Source of the DNA: Avena insularis
Lineage: Eukaryota > Streptophyta > Magnoliopsida > Poales > Poaceae
Length of the DNA stretch: 64,000 nt
Direction: 5' to 3'
NCBI GenBank assembly: GCA_023614405.1
Contig: CM042684.1
Coordinates: forward strand, 472,139,650 to 472,203,649
Shown here: piece after piece, positions 20,422-32,090 of the stretch
How positions within the stretch are numbered: the stretch's first letter is position 1
Layout of the letters: each line of letters begins with the position of its first letter
Position numbers and translations under genes: made by a program
The notes under the pieces: generated by a model
Seen by the model: the letters and a program-made list of their open reading frames with translations, nothing else
Databases searched by the model: none
What the model was told of the DNA's origin: nothing

Positions 20422-23170
20422 AGCATCCCCAAGCTTAACTCCTGCTCGTCCTCGAGTAGGTAAGTGATAAAAGAATAATTTTTGAGGTGACATGCACCAT
20501 CACAATCTTGATCAAGGTATTTGTAAAGCATTGATAGCTAGGATCAAAGTACTCTAAACATGAGCATCAAAGATAGAGTTCTAACGATAAGACATAGAAA
20601 CTATGTTGTAACATGAAAAGGTACAAACAAAATATCATGAATAACAATGCATTGAAAGACATTTGTTTGTTTCACATATAGAAAACCTAATAAGAGTGGT
20701 ATTTAGCTTGTCCCTCATGGTATAGCAAAACATAAATGCATAGGACACCTTCAAAGTTCATAAGGGTGACTAGAAACAAATAATTTAAGAACAAGCAATA
20801 TCAAAGTTATGAATCAATCAACAAGTTTTGGGACAATGCACATTAAACTAAGAATGACCACTATGCTCTCTCAACTGGTGCATAAAGATAGAAGATGGAG
20901 ACTCAATCATAGAGTAAAAAGAAAGGCCCGTCACAGAGGGAAGCAGGGATTTCAAGTTTCATAACGAGCTTCCAAAAATTATGGTACTTATTAGCTTTCA
21001 GCTCTCATTGCCCCTATCATAAGCATCTTGAGGTGATTAAGGTTAAAGTGACACAAATATGAGGATATGCTTGACAAGTTATAAGTTGAAAATCTCATTC
21101 CCCTTTCTTACGAGTACCGAACCTCATGCTACTCAACTTTAGTCACAAGTAAGTTCTTGTCATTGTAAGTACATGTGTATCATGGAGAACCGCCAACGGG
21201 GTACCCCTTGCCCCATGACACAGGAGCTTTCCCATATCAAAATGACAAGGCAACAGACAATGAGCATCTCAACGATCTTTTTATTTGCTATTTGCATAGG
21301 TTTTTATTGTGGATGATTCGCAGAATGCTCACTATGGTTATGCTGCAAGTTTCCACCATGATTAGGCATGGCTTAGGCTAGCCGCCTAGGCATTTCTCTA
21401 ACACACATACAAACTCCATGAGCTTACAAGCTCACCTTTTATTTCACACCACCGGGATCCATAAACAAAAGAATCATGATATCAACTGAATAATAAGTGC
21501 AATGTTGAAAGCGTTCCCCATGGTATCATGGTTCTACTAATTCACAACTTCTAAAGTGCAAGCATATAAGCAACATAGATGGACACAATGTTCAAGTTTA
21601 TTAAGGGCAATAAAATAAAGTGTGCCATCAAGTTTGTGAGAGCTTTAATCACTAATTTTCACATAACAAAAGTTTAATTTGGAAGGTAGATAAAAACATG
21701 AATATACTTGGCATGGTGTAACACACCATGCATAGGAATTTATAGTGGACTCTTTGGAATAACTTGGTTTTCTTGGAGGTTGGATGCATGAGTAGAACTC
21801 ATACTTTGTACAGGTGGAGGCTAGCAAAAGACTGGGAGCGACCAACTAAGAGAGCAATAATGGCCATAATCATGCAAAGCAATAATGGCCATAATCATGC
21901 AAAGCGATAAAACATTATTAATTAAAGCATAAAGTGATATTACAAGTCAAAAACTAAATGATCATAGAGGCTAAGGTGACTGGTTTGTAGTCTTAACATG
22001 GTGTAAGCATGTGCCAAGTCAACCCAAATAAAGCATCAAAGGAGAATACCACAATATTATGCTTTTGTATGCTAAAACAACACATGATTCTTTCAAGGCA
22101 CATTAGGCAATCTCAATTGTTTGGAACAAGTCATGCTAGAGAAATAATCACTAAGTATAAGGTCAAAGCAACATCAAACATGACATGATAAAGTCTAGGC
22201 CACAGTGAAAACAAGCTCCTTTTGTACCACTTATAAGCATGAAGCTTCCTACTCTTTTCCAACACCAATCAACTTATTTGAAACAACATATGAATGCGGG
22301 GGTCCAACCAATTTATTTAAGCAAACCAAAAAAAAATAAAACTAAAAACAAAAACAAATACGCTCCAAGAACAACATAATCATGCATGAAACAATAAAAA
22401 TAAAGTGTTTTGGAAGAAAACCTGAGATTTTTATTGACGAAGAAGGGGATGCCTTGGGAATCCCCAAGCTTTGACGCTTGTACATATTGAATATTTCTTA
22501 GGGTGACACGGGTGGCATACCCAAGCTTGAGCTTTTGTCCATACTTCATCTCATCACATTATTCTTCCCTACACTTGAAAATTTCCTTCATACAAAACTT
22601 CACACAATCTTCATTAGCAACATTAGTGTATTCAAGATAATAAGTCTTTGGCTTTAGTTTCAACACAAGTAAAACTTCCATTAAAACACAAGATACTATA
22701 GCAATTCCTTCTAAAAGATCAAGTGATCAAAGAGAACTCAAAGAGAAAGAGATTAAGAGGCAAATACAAATAATGGTAGAAATCTGTCAAAACAAACCAG
22801 CAGGTAAAAACCGATATTTCTGAAGACCTTCTGTTGCTCAAATGGATAAGTGCTAAACTAACGAAAGTTAGATGATAACCTGGGGCATAAGCACAGAAAA
22901 TTACAGCTCGATCCGACATACAGGGAGTTTTCACGATTTTTAATAGTGAAGCACAAAAATCTGTTTCAGGACAGCAACTTTCCCAAGTCTTACTTCTCTC
23001 TCATTAGAGGTTATTCTTGGCACAAAAACTACACAAAAAGGATAAGGAGAGGTTATTACTAAGGCAATAACTTCCAAGACTCAACAAAAGAAAAACTTAT
23101 TGAAAGTAAAAATAATTTGGGTTATCTCCCAATAGTGCTTTTCTTTAACGCCTTTGAGCTAGGCTCAGTA
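20422..23170 (-). other. Non-coding 3' region of X4
   Basis: This 2.7 kb is collinear with the X2 region 49043-51717. It contains the post-ORF motif at 23117-23156, the GTTATTAC-type hairpin at 23052-23071 and the GGGGATGCC-type hairpin at 22445-22465 (one arm carries a C to A change). No gene is seen. Confidence 0.75.
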
Positions 23171-23173
23171 ATT

Positions 23174-23724
23174 TGAGAAGATGCTCACTAACGAGACCGA
23201 ACTAAGGTAGGGGATACCGAAGATCAAGTCTCGGATGAATTAGGTATCAAATGACAAAGGGAATGGGAAACGACCATCTCACGGTTCGAGTGTTATATTC
23301 GTGAAACGCACGGGGGTCACATGGCCATCCAGGTCCCTCTGTTGATCATTGATGTGAGAGTGGTCTCGATCATGTTCGGAGTGTTTCCGAACCGAAGGAT
23401 GTCATGCTTAAGGGTGGGGACGCTTAGGGTAGATGAGGTATCATAGGAGAAATGGAGAGAGAGAAACCAGAATAGTTTCGGGTAACATCCGATGTAGATC
23501 GGAAGGGGACCGGAAGGTGTTCCGGAGTGAAGGAATAAGATAGTATGAGTATTTAAATGTTAATTGGAGAATTAATATTAAATACATATTTTTATTATTA
23601 TTAAATGCAGCTCAATGCTAATGGGCCTCACCCCAAAGGGGAGGCCCAAGAGGCAAGGCGCCTAGGGAGAGGGGGCCAGTCAGGCTCAGTAGGCTCAGTG
23701 GAACATGATGATCATTGGTCAACA
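23174..23724 (+). repeat. BARE/Angela-type copia LTR, middle part
   Basis: The sequence runs parallel to 42390-42800 of the C 3' LTR, most clearly in GGGGTCACATGGCCATCCAG and TCCCTCTGTTGATCATTG. Upstream words such as AACGAGACCGAACTAAGG also fit this LTR class. It lacks both LTR ends. It meets the next piece head to head at 23724/23725. Confidence 0.7.
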
Positions 23725-23955
23725 GACTCCATTTCCAACTGGCATAAATGCCACATCATCAGGAAACATGATCATCTATTGACCAATGAACCAGTGACTA
23801 GAGTTTCACTAGGAACCCCTGGTTGTTTATATATCACACGTATATTGATGTTTCCACTCAATACAGTTATAGCATGATATAAAACTTAATCATAAACTTT
23901 ATGAAATATGATAATAGTCCTTATTACTATTTGTCTCTAAAATATATTTCCAACA
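23725..23955 (-). repeat. First 230 bp of the C 5' LTR, inverted
   Basis: The minus strand begins TGTTGGAAATATATTTTAGA at 23955 and follows the C 3' LTR (41407 onward) up to GGAAATGGAGTC. Unlike the 3' LTR it has no MITE, so it shows the empty site AAGGACTATTATCAT. It is joined to TSD CTACC (23956-23960, minus strand) and an X LTR half. Confidence 0.8.
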
Positions 23956-24571
23956 GGTAGCACAAAGGAGGAGAACCAACCATCTAGCTACTACATAGAC
24001 TCGTAGTCTAGGGATGAACTACTCACGCATCACACCAAGGCAGTCATGGTGATGAAGAAGGCCTCCAGGGTGATCTCTCCCCTTCGGCAGGGTGCCAGGA
24101 AGAGCTTCAGATCCCTCCCGATCTAGGGATGGAGATGATGGCGGCTACAGACTCTTTCATGGAATTTTGATTGGGTACTTAGGGTTTTCGTCCCGGGAGG
24201 CTTTTATAGGCGAAGGGGCAAGGTCAATGGAGTACCAGGGGGCCCACACCCCCTGGTGGCGCCCCCTAGGCCGTGCCGCCACCAGGTGTGGCCACCCTGG
24301 TGCGCCACTTCGTCTCCCCTCCGGACTCCGTGTTGTTTCGGGTAAAATATTGACTTTGGCTTTTGTCCGGTCCAATTCCGAGAATATTTCCTTAATAGCT
24401 TTTCTGAAACCAAAAACAACAGAAAATAGGCAACTAGCACTGTGGCATCTTGTTAATAGGTTAGTTCCAGAAAATGTGTAAAAATACTCCAAAGTGTGGA
24501 CAAAACATAAGAAAGTAGATATAAAACAAGCATGGAACATCAAAAATTATAGATACGTTTACAACGTATCA
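23956..24571 (-). repeat. First half of the X1 5' LTR, inverted
   Basis: On the minus strand it starts TGATACGTTGTAAACG at 24571 and ends TTTGTGCTACC at 23956, followed by the copia LTR start. The second half of an X LTR begins with the same CTACC at 43434, directly after the C 3' LTR. The two halves add up to about 1555 bp, the length of a complete X LTR (1559-1619), and join at exactly the right place. I therefore read this as the X1 LTR half that was inverted after copia C had inserted. Confidence 0.75.
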
Positions 24572-24632
24572 AAGTCCTACGTGCCTATGGCTTCAGAGAC
24601 TGGTTCCTTGATTGGTTGGCAATCCTGCTCTC

Positions 24633-25084
24633 TGAAGGGTTCCGTAGTAGAAAACAAAAAAATTCTAACTAAGCGAACACCAATACCAGGATTTATACTA
24701 TGTAGACATAAGTAACGGAAAAGAGACAGTATTGTACCTTTGAAGACTGAGGCACGCCTTACGCAGGAAGGCGTATATTTATGAAGACGAGCAGCACCTC
24801 AAGTGTGGTGCCTCCGAAGTTCGTCACACGTTCGGTGTAGGTGACGTCTACCGGACTCCGATCCAGCCGAGCAGCAGAAGAAGTAGATGCCGGATTGATG
24901 ATCACACGACGGTAGTGTGAAGGTGGAGAACTCATGATCCACGAGGTCCTCTCCAATATTCCAGAGAAGTACTCAATGGATGAGAGAGAGAATGGGAGGA
25001 AATGGGATGATTCCAATGGGGAAGGGGAGACCCCTATATATAGTGGGAGGGGGCGTACCACCCATGGGCTAGGCGGTGTGGGAC
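24633..25084 (-). repeat. Copia LTR, 3' part, minus strand
   Basis: The minus strand shows a TATATATA box (25035-25042), a GC-rich leader and an end GGAACCCTTCA at 24633, in the same order as in the C 3' LTR (42919 to 43433), though clearly diverged. No primer binding site follows, so it is likely a 3' or solo LTR. Bases 24572-24632 between it and the X1 LTR half are unassigned. Confidence 0.6.
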
Positions 25085-25195
25085 TAGGGATGGCACCCGC
25101 CGGGTTCAAGGCCAGGTCCGCCCCCCCCCATACCCGCCCCACTTACCTTGTCGGGTCAAAAATTTCTCCAGACCCGCCACCCTCCGGGTAACCGA
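25085..25195 (+). mobile_element. hAT-like transposon end
   Basis: TAGGGATGGCACCCGCCGGG is a typical hAT-type terminal sequence, followed by the GC-rich CCCGCC / GGCGGG motifs common just inside such ends and a run of nine C. The mirror end was not found within the window. Confidence 0.5.
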
Positions 25196-25927
25196 GATAT
25201 CAAAATGCAAAACATCACGATATGATATTAGATATCAAAATGGGTGAATATATGGCGCCAAATAAATCGTTATAGTGTAGATGTAGAGACCATTAGTTAG
25301 AAATAGTTAGCACTCAATTAGAATATATAGTGAACCATTTGAATTCGTGAAAGCGGCTCCATATCTGGTATGGATCATCGTGGAAGTTTTGGGGTTATTT
25401 GATATAACCAAAACAATAGCGAATAAGCCCTTGTAGAGTATTCATTGGAAACTTTGAATATGAAATCCATAGCTGAAACCAAAAGAGAAGCAAAACTTGT
25501 ATTGCTTGGATTTTGGTGCATTCTTGAGAAAGCTCACTTTTAGTGATATTTCTCGATTATGAAGCAAATGGAAGATAGTGAAAAACACGACGAGGATTCA
25601 TATCCCTGCATCAGAGTGTTGAGAAGCGCAACAGACAATGTTCCTGAATGATTCTCTTCACAAAGGAAAGAATCAATGATAATGATCATTGTGTGTTCCC
25701 CACTGGTATTTTCACTACATGAAGTAGGATTCAAAATAATCCATATCTTGTATGGAGACATTTGTGAATCATTTGTCATGATTCTTGGAATATGACATAC
25801 CTATGAATTACTAAGGAAATAATGGTAAACTAGAATTATGAGAAATCCTAGAAGCAAAAGTTCACTTGAGATTAGAAAGCAATCCGTTGCTAAATCTCAC
25901 AAGTAAAGGGGGCTACTTGGAATTATC
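25196..25927 (+). other. Decayed internal DNA, probably of copia C
   Basis: No frame above 80 codons and no clear motif. The position, between the displaced C 5' LTR and element Y inserted in C, suggests copia C internal sequence, but the sequence itself does not prove it. The last bases TTATC (25923-25927) are the left target duplication of Y. Confidence 0.4.
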
Positions 25928-26742
25928 TGTTGGGGGGATACTCCCGGGTAGGGTCACGCCGGGGTATAAAGGCCGAGTTAGCCGAGGTACAGCAAGGTCA
26001 AAGCAAGTGCTGGCCGAGTCACCTCAAGGCAGGCCAAATCACGGAGTAACCCGGACCGGAGGATGTCCACCTAACCGAGTCTCGGCCGACATATGTAGTA
26101 TGCCGGCAGGATTCATGTAACTTGTATGCAGGTACCTGCGTGGCCGGATTAACCAGGCATGATCCGGGTTATATCAGGCTTGCAAGAGAAGGAAGGTATC
26201 TCGCTGGTCAAAAGGTGGCCACTATACGCTGGAGCATGACGAAGCAGACAGAGGGAAGGACCACCGAGGCGTGGCCGACAAGGGTGACGTTGACTGTGTC
26301 GGATGATGCTGGCGCCGCAGAGGCTCATGTAGCCTCTGCATGGCTTACGATGGGGAAAAGTGACCCGGTCGGTTTGCTATTTTGGGAGGAGGCATATTCC
26401 CAGGAATATGCCTCCACGTATGCCCTAGTTGGAGACCTAGCCTCCCCTATATAAGGAGGCCTAGGGCCTCTGTAGAAGGGGTTGAGTTTTACTTGGTTGA
26501 TGGCTCGTTGATTGGCACTTGGGTAGTGGGTTCCTGAGAGCAAAGTAGTGGTGAGAGTAAGAGAGTTTCTTCTTCCTCCTCTCCCCAACACAGCTCAAGG
26601 AGCACTTGTAAACTCATCTAGCTTGAAGAATACAAAGCATCTGTGTGTGGAATCACCACACTATCCCTCCCTAGATTCCTCTAGTGCATCTTGTCCCCAC
26701 CTTTAGCCTATCCATGGCATCTGCTGTGACACCACCACGACA
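25928..26742 (+). repeat. 5' LTR of Y (815 bp)
   Basis: Starts TGTTGGGGGGATAC, ends ACCACCACGACA. A TATA box TATATAA lies at 26448-26454 inside a CCTCC/GGAGG palindrome. The likely gag start codon (26714) lies inside the LTR. Confidence 0.92.
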
Positions 26743-29700
26743 GTTGGCGCCCACCGTGGGGCTAGCGGCGCTAGCAGGAGTGAAGATCCAGACGGGGAAC
26801 CTCATCGGCAATGGCGAGCGCATCGTCTTCGGGCTCGTTCAGCACTTTGGAGCGCTGGACTTTGTCAGCGACAATGCTGGCTGCTTCAGCAAGCGACCTC
26901 TCCCGCGCAACAGCCTCTTCGTGAAGCTTGGCACGCACAAGATCTACGTCGCTGTCCATGTGTCGTGTGTTCATCCACGGCATGTCGTCGAGGGAGGCGA
27001 GCCACCCCTTAGAGCGGTTCACGGGGCGCGTATCACTCGCTCCCCTGACCACACCGAGGTGATGATGATGACGCCTGGCGCTGGCGCAAGCAAGAATCCG
27101 GCACCAGATCCGGAGGTAACACCCAAGGCACCAAGGAAAAGTAGAGGTCCTCCACTAGAGAGGCCAGAAAACGTGCTGCAGCAGGCAATAGATAGCCTAG
27201 AGAACCCCATAGCACCTGCAGTAGATCCGGCTCAGGCACAGGCCGAGTTAGAGGAGACTAGGCAGAAAATACTAGAGGGTGCGAAAAAGATAGCTGCGGC
27301 TCAGCAGTCGTTGAACATGACACTGCGCGAGTACGCAAAGGCGAATAAGGTTGATGCTGTAAACGTGAAGGGGAGAAACCTCATTAGTGAAATGAACAAA
27401 GAGGGTGATACTAGAGTTGAGGAATCAGAGAACATTCTGTCCGTGGGGCTGCCAAAGTATAGTACCCCGGCTAAGAACCTCAGAGCGGCAGATGCAACTG
27501 CGTCCGAGTTAGAGGGTTTGACGGGTGAAGCCCGACAAAGACAGCAGGATAGGGTCAATGAGTTAGTTCGGATCGCTAACAGACAAAATGAAGAGTTGCT
27601 CAGGGCTAATCCGGCAAGGGCTGGGGCCTCCAAGGTCGTTCATTCAGCGGTAGGTAACCCGGAGAAATCTTCTGGAGCTGCATCATCACCTCATGGTGAC
27701 CCAAGAAGAGAGGAAGTGGTAACCTCGGTGAGGAGAAACAAACAGATAGTCCCATATGACCCGGCAAGGGCAGTGAAAGGAAAAGCAGTGCAGGTAAATG
27801 AGGATCGATGAAGTGTCAGCCGAGGTGAAGCTGGCCGAGGTAACCGCGACCAAGGCAATGACGGTCAGGGGAACGCTACAAACGGCAATGTCGGACAGCG
27901 CAACTCGGCGGGTGCAGGGCAACCGCAGCAGCGGAATATACCACGGCAAGAGCGAAGTGTCGGCCAAGGTATGCAACAGAGAGCCGCTCCACAAGAGCAA
28001 GATAGATACAATGATGGTGATTCGGAAATGGTGAACGCAGGATACCCTAGGCCGGACTATCACGTGATAGGATCAAGGTTGGGAAGTAGGAACTTTATGC
28101 CTGATGACGCCAGGTTAAAACTGGATCGGCTTTATAGGTCGGAGCAAATTGAGTGTCAAGGTCCTCCGGGTCCGGCGTGTTTTGGGCCCCGGATCATGAA
28201 GGAGCCTCCGGTACCGAACTTCCAATTACCCAGAGGCACAAAGAAGTATGACGGTAGCACCAAGCCGGAGGATTGGTTGATCAACTACGCCACGACAGTG
28301 AAAATTGCAACATGCAACTTGAGATGGGTTGTGAGATATGTACCTCGGATGCTGGAAGGGCCAGCGAGGGTATGGCTAAACAATTTACCACCTGGAAGTA
28401 TCAACTATTGGATTGATTTTGAGGAAATGTTTGTCAGTAACTTCTCGAGCACGTATAAGAGGCCGAATAGGCCACTGACCTTAGCAATGTGCAAGCAGAG
28501 ACCGAATGAGACATACCGGGAGTTCTTGACCCGCTGGTGCACCATGAGAAACTCATGTGAGGGCGTGATTGAGTCACAGGCAATAGCTTGGTTTGCACAA
28601 GGGTGTAGATATGCAAGCATGCTGTGGCAAAGGCTTCAGAGAGATATGCCAACTACACTGGCAAAGAAAATCCAGATTGCTGATTCATATGCCTTGGGTG
28701 ATCCAACTCAACCTAGGCTTGTGTCAAACGAGTCAAATGAGGAGTGCTACCAGCGAGATGGAGCCGGATCATCCCGGCGGAATGATTACCGGGGTAAGAG
28801 AAGAGATGATAGACCGGACTACCAGTACAGTTCGCAACAAGTTGCTGCTGTAAATCAAGATCAACCCGGAGCAGGAAGTAACCAGCGTCAGAAAACTGGA
28901 GGGCAACAATGGACCCCAAGAAATGATGGCAAGAAAACTTGGACGCCAGAGCAAAAGAAACAGTGGAAAGAAAAGAAGGACCGTCCGAGGTATACATACG
29001 AGGCAATGCTGGATTAGCTGTGCAAATTCCACACGCCGAATCCGAGTAACCCGGCGGGTCACACAACTCGGCAGTGTGAGTGGATGAGGAAGATAGAACA
29101 AAGTGGTTCAAGGAATGCTAAGGCACCTCGGAACGATCAACCTCGGCAGGAGTTACCCCGGCAGCAATTACTCTCTGGAGCAAACACGCAACAGTTAATG
29201 TTGCCACCACCTCCGCCGAGGTATGAAAATCATGAGAGAAGGGATGAAGTGCATCAGGTGGAAAACCAACATCAGCCAGATCAAAGGTATCCTGGCAATG
29301 AGGGGAGAAATGAATACAGAGAGCATCACCAAAGTTACTGTGTGTTTACCACGGAGGAGACATATAGGAAGAGCCTGCAGCGCCGACATATGGAGGTGAA
29401 TGCGGTAATGCCCGTAGTGACAAGGTATATGCCTTGGTCGGATCAGGAAATTACATGGAGTATCAAGGAACATCCCAAGCTTATGCCAAATCCTGGTTCG
29501 TATGCACTGGTGTTGGACCCAACGTTCATCGGGCCAAACATCAATGTGAAATTTTCTAAGGTGCTGATTGACAATGGCAGCAGCATCAATATCATGTACG
29601 TGGATACAATGCGCAAGTTGGGTATCTCGGAGAACATGCTCCATGCCACGAGAACAACTTTCCATGGTATTATGCCAAGCATTTCATGTGAGCCCATTGG

Positions 29701-29818
29701 CAAGGTCCGGGTTGACGTATTATTCGGCACACGAGATAACTACCGAACTAAAAATTTAGAGTTTAAGGTTGTGAACTTAGAAAGTGCGTATCACGTGTTG
29801 CTCGGCAGGCCTGCCTAA
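26714..29818 (+). pseudogene. gag: Y gag-protease with in-frame stops
   Basis: One reading frame runs from ATG 26714 to 29818 and is broken only by TGA at 27809 and TAG at 29015. Residues 1-80 are a basic N-terminus; residues 170-300 are rich in E, A, R and Q and could coil. The central gag domain (from about 28180) has P-K-N-F-like core words R-G-T-K-K-Y-D-G-S and A-R-V-W-L-N-N-L-P. A C-x-x-H...H-x-x-x-x-C zinc-knuckle-like segment follows the TAG stop. The protease near the end shows L-I-D-N-G-S-S-I-N-I-M-Y and L-L-G-R-P-A. Gag forms the particle; the protease would process it. A frameshift at about 29815 leads to RT. Confidence 0.85.
26744..26762 (+). other. Y primer binding site
   Basis: TTGGCGCCCACCGTGGGGC, two bases after the LTR end, is the usual Tat-lineage primer site. 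Z has the same site with one change (CCTCC for CCACC). I do not name the tRNA. Confidence 0.7.
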
Positions 29819-29826
29819 ACAAGTTC

Positions 29827-31068
29827 ATGGCAAGTTGTCACATCAGTTACCTGAAGATGAAGTTGCCTGGGCCAAATGGAGTAATTACCATAACAGGAGA
29901 TTTCCGACGTTCCATTGAGTGTGCGTCCGCCGGGTCTAACCTGGCCGAGTCACTCGTGATTGCACAAGAGAAGAGAAAGATCCAGGAAGTGGCGGCATTG
30001 GCTCAATCCGCACAGCAGTACATGCCAGCATTGAGTAACCCGCATGGAAGTGTCTCATTTCAAGCAACGAAAGATACAAAGAAAGTGCCTGTAGATGATC
30101 TGTTCCCAGAGCGCACCATAACGATTGGTGCCGGGTTAAATGACAAATAGGAAAGCGAGCTTGTCAACTTCCTCCGTGAGAATCGGGATACTTTTGCTTG
30201 GTACACACAAGACTTGCAAGGTGTTCCGAGGGAGTTGGCCGAGCACTCTTTGAATGTGAGACCCGGAGCAAAGCCGGTGAAGCAACCTCTCCGCTGCTTC
30301 ACCGAGGATAGGAGAAAAGTCATTGGAGATGAGATAGCTCGGCTCCTAGCAGCTGGGTTTATCATGGAAGTGCTTTACCCGAATTGGCTATCTAATCTGG
30401 TGCTGGTGGAAAAGAAAAAAGATGATCCGGATGTGGCAGTGGTTTGGCGTATGTGTATCGATTACACGAACCTGAATAAGGCGTGCCCAAAAGATCCATT
30501 CCCACTGCCAAGGATAGATCAAGTCATAGATTCTACTGCTGGATGTGAACTGTTGTCATTCATAGATGCATATTCTGGTTTCCACCAGATACCTCTGAAT
30601 CCGAATGATCAAATAAAGACTGCGTTTATCACCCCGTATGGGGCTTATTGCTATCGCACCATGCCTTTTGGTTTACGTAATGCAGGGGCAACGTACCAAA
30701 GATGTATGCAAAAATGTTTACACGACCAAATCGGTCGAAATGTGCAAGTGTATGTGGATGATGTGGTTATAAAAACCAAGGAAAGCAAAATGCTCCTTGA
30801 TGATATCAGGCAAACATTCGCGAACCTAAGAAGATTCCGAATGAAGATTAACCCGGAGAAATGTACCTTCGGTGTCCCGGCTAGAAAATTACTCGGATTT
30901 CTTGTCTCTAGCCGAGGTATCGAAGCCAACCCAACTAAAATCCGAGCCATAGAGCGAATGGAACTGCCGAAGTGTCTTAACGATGTCCAGAAGTTCACTG
31001 GTTGCCTAGCATCTTTAAGTCGTTTGTATGTCGGATGGGAGAAAAGGCTTTGCCTCTCTATCAACTAA
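29827..31068 (+). pseudogene. pol: Y reverse transcriptase
   Basis: One frame with a stop at 30148 (TAG). Residues before the stop are the protease-RT linker with R-S-I-E-C-A. The RT itself has R-M-C-I-D-Y-T-N-L-N-K-A-C-P-K-D-P-F, S-F-I-D-A-Y-S-G-F-H-Q, M-P-F-G-L-R-N-A-G-A-T-Y-Q and an intact Y-V-D-D box, then L-G-F-L-V-S-S-R-G-I-E. The K-A-C-P-K-D-P-F wording is typical for Tat-lineage RT. The frame is lost at about 31025 by an indel. Confidence 0.92.
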
Positions 31069-31530
31069 TGAAAAAAGCGGATAAGTTCGTATGGACGCTG
31101 CAGGCCAACGAGGCCTTCATCCAACTAAAGAAAATGTTAGCCACTGCACCAGTGTTAGCCTCTCCACTATCAAAAGAGCCAATGTTGCTCTATATAGCCG
31201 CAACCAACCGAGTTGTAAGTGAAGTAGTAGTGGTAGAGCGCGACGAGGAGGGTAAGTCAGTGCAAAGGCCAGTCTATTACCTGAGCGAGGTATTATCAGC
31301 ATCAAAGTAAAATTATCCCCACTATCAGAAAATGGCGCCATGGTGTGTATATGGCAGCGAAGAAGCTAAAACACTACTTTGAAGAACACCCAATAAAAGT
31401 GATATGTGAAGCCCCCATATCTGAGATAATGAGCAATAAGGATGCAAGCAGCTGAATCGCAAAATGGGCAATTGAGCTAGCCCCTTATGCTCCGCAATAC
31501 GACAGTCGAGATGCGATCAAGTCTCAGGTT
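31002..31530 (+). pseudogene. pol: Y first RNase H (gypsy type)
   Basis: The region begins with G-E-K-A-L-P-L-Y-Q-L and contains F-V-W-T-L-Q-A-N-E-A-F, L-L-Y-I-A-A-T and V-Q-R-P-V-Y-Y-L-S-E, the connection and RNase H of Tat elements, in which several catalytic residues are normally lost. A TAA stop at 31308 (CAA to TAA is the simplest cause) and a frame change follow; the remaining part to 31530 is readable in pieces. Confidence 0.85.
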
Positions 31531-31998
31531 GTGGCCGACTTTTTCGTGGATTGGGCCGAGATGCAATATGAGCCACCATTGCCAGATCCGAACTACTGGA
31601 GAATGCATTTTGACGGATCAAAAACAAAAATCGGGTTAGGCGCCAGAGTTGTACTTACCTCGCCAAAGAACGACCAGCTGAAGTATGTGCTGCAGATCCA
31701 TTTCACAGCATCAAACAATGTCGCCGAGTATGAAGCACTTGTGCATGGGCTCAAAGTGGCAAAAGAAATCGGAATACGTCGAATCCTATGTTTTGGCGAC
31801 TCGGATTTGGTAGTTCAGCAGGTCTCGGGGCAATGGGACGCTCTTGATCCAAACATGGCGTTGTATAGATTCCATGTGCAAAAGATATCAGGGTATTTTG
31901 AGGGATGTGAGTTTCACCATGTACCCCAATTGGAAAATGAGGCTGCCGACATATTGTCAAGCTCGGATCAACCCGACAAGCAATTCCACCGGGTGTAG
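31531..31998 (+). pseudogene. pol: Y second RNase H (archaeal-like type)
   Basis: An additional RNase H domain that is diagnostic for the Tat lineage. It shows M-H-F-D-G-S-K-T-K, Y-E-A-L-V-H-G-L, F-G-D-S-D-L-V-V-Q-Q and E-N-E-A-A-D, so the D, E, D and final D catalytic positions are visible. It probably replaces the function of the decayed first RNase H. Integrase follows after a frame change. Confidence 0.88.
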
Positions 31999-32090
31999 CA
32001 CTCGAACACCTTAGAAAACCATCTATCAGACCATCCCCAGAAACCGACTCAATCTACATCCCGGCAGATCCGGAGTCCGGAGCTGTACCC

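Larger units (their letters stand above)
18863..23170 (-). mobile_element. X4: X-family element, 3' LTR and 3' region only
   Basis: Minus-strand X copy with a full 3' LTR (18863-20421) and the non-coding 3' region up to about 23170. The similarity ends at the place where in X1 to X3 the coding part would begin; beyond it lies a plus-strand copia LTR piece. No coding part, primer site or 5' LTR of this copy is found. The LTR is bounded on the left by the antisense-gene fragment. Confidence 0.8.

Noticed and set aside
24934..25191. Plus-strand frame over the copia LTR and hAT end
   Set aside because: It crosses two unrelated repeats and the C run; no domain.
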